Shown: piece by piece, positions 5,630 through 6,130 of the stretch
Layout: every line of letters starts with the position of its first letter
How positions within the stretch are numbered: position 1 is the stretch's first letter
Source: Nitratifractor sp.
GTDB lineage: Bacteria; Campylobacterota; Campylobacteria; Campylobacterales; Sulfurovaceae
Direction: 5' to 3'
NCBI GenBank assembly: GCA_024762845.1
Contig: JANTGQ010000091.1
Span: 1 to 6,130, forward strand
Length of the DNA: 6,130 nt
Made by a program: the position numbers and the translations under genes
The notes under the pieces: model-generated
Database searches by the model: none
What the model was told of the DNA's origin: nothing
The model's input: only the letters and a program-made list of their open reading frames with translations

Positions 5630-6130
5630 CTACTCCCCACACTTATGTTTCAAGTCAAACTGCTCAAAAATCCACTCCCAATCGCCATAACCACTATCAC
5701 TATTAATATGCCCTGCACCCTCTAGTATGCTAAAATTAGCACCATACTTTTTGGCTATCTCTTCCGCCTCTTTGGGGTCACACCACTTGTCGTTATCAGA
5801 GCTTACAACAAAAACCTCTTTCGCTCCAAGCCTCTGTGGCTTAGGTGCCGGAAAAAAAGAGTTGATAGTCTTCTCATGAGTGCTCAAAGAGGGCATCGCA
5901 ACCAGATAAAGTTTATCAATGGCAACACGATACCTACTTGTATACCAAAACCATAGCGTATTTGCCAAAGAGTGACAGAGAACAATATTTGGTTTAAACC
6001 CTCTCATCTGCTCATCCAGCTGCGCTAGCCAATCATCCTTCTTGGGAAAATGAGGATTCTTTAACAAAGGAAACGAAACAGCCCTATAGTTACATGCCAA
6101 CTTACACGCTAATTTCGCCTGCCAATGCGG
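5630..6130 (-). CDS. RBBP9/YdeN-type alpha/beta hydrolase, 5' end missing
   Basis: The frame is open right to the window edge, giving 167 residues; the visible part begins PHWQAKLACKL, and HWQ is the usual motif near the start of this family, so perhaps 15-20 residues (with the HGxxG oxyanion strand) lie outside. A TTG at 6098-6100 is internal and should not be taken as the start. Counting from the edge, the catalytic triad reads Ser54 in VLCHSLAN, Asp112 or Asp114 in SSDNDKWCDP, and His141 in GAGHINSDSGYGDW, the GHxN-G-G-W ending being typical. The nucleophile elbow is C-H-S-L-A rather than G-x-S-x-G. Members are small cytoplasmic serine hydrolases whose bacterial substrates are mostly unknown. 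There is no signal peptide in the visible part. The gene ends 21 bp before tsaD and probably shares its transcript; the pairing does not reveal its substrate. Confidence 0.85.
   Translation of the reverse strand, partial: PHWQAKLACKLACNYRAVSFPLLKNPHFPKKDDWLAQLDEQMRGFKPNIVLCHSLANTLWFWYTSRYRVAIDKLYLVAMPSLSTHEKTINSFFPAPKPQRLGAKEVFVVSSDNDKWCDPKEAEEIAKKYGANFSILEGAGHINSDSGYGDWEWIFEQFDLKHKCGE

Noticed and set aside
1..6130. Mobile element, CRISPR, tRNA/rRNA or defence system
   Set aside because: No direct-repeat arrays, transposase or integrase motifs, tRNA cloverleaf or toxin-antitoxin-like pair was found on either strand; the genes are core housekeeping functions.

Overview
The window looks like chromosomal core DNA from a Campylobacterota bacterium, most likely a free-living relative of Sulfurimonas or Sulfurovum. 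The signs are AT-rich, T-tract-filled intergenic DNA, extended -10 promoters (TTTTGnTATAAT type) without strong -35 boxes, and GyrB, QueF, TsaD and AroK proteins that read like members of that phylum. The genus is inferred from memory of those protein families, not from a search.

Layout from left to right: a 5' fragment of a polyprenyl (farnesyl-type) diphosphate synthase gene, ispA (1-305, minus, running off the left edge); a small two-helix membrane protein (398-640, plus, the only plus-strand gene); shikimate kinase aroK (630-1148, minus, overlapping the membrane-protein gene tail to tail by 11 bp); a DUF2853 protein (1248-1589, minus); queF (1755-2132, minus); gyrB (2145-4463, minus); tsaD (4586-5608, minus); and an RBBP9/YdeN-type alpha/beta hydrolase (5630-6130, minus, running off the right edge). 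Transcription is almost entirely leftward. Likely units are hydrolase-tsaD (21 bp gap), gyrB-queF (12 bp gap), DUF2853 on its own promoter with possible read-through into aroK, and ispA alone.

The genes are housekeeping functions rather than one pathway: DNA supercoiling (GyrB), anticodon-loop tRNA modification (TsaD for t6A37; QueF for queuosine at position 34), aromatic amino acid synthesis (AroK) and isoprenoid synthesis (IspA). Functions not established here are those of the small membrane protein, the DUF2853 protein and the hydrolase's substrate.

I see no RNA genes, insertion sequences, CRISPR arrays, phage genes or defence cassettes, and no clear new system. The points most worth a second look are an imperfect inverted repeat abutting the gyrB -10 box, a set of mutually exclusive short hairpins downstream of queF, the altered nucleophile elbow (CHSLA) of the hydrolase, and gyrB sitting behind tsaD instead of dnaA/dnaN.
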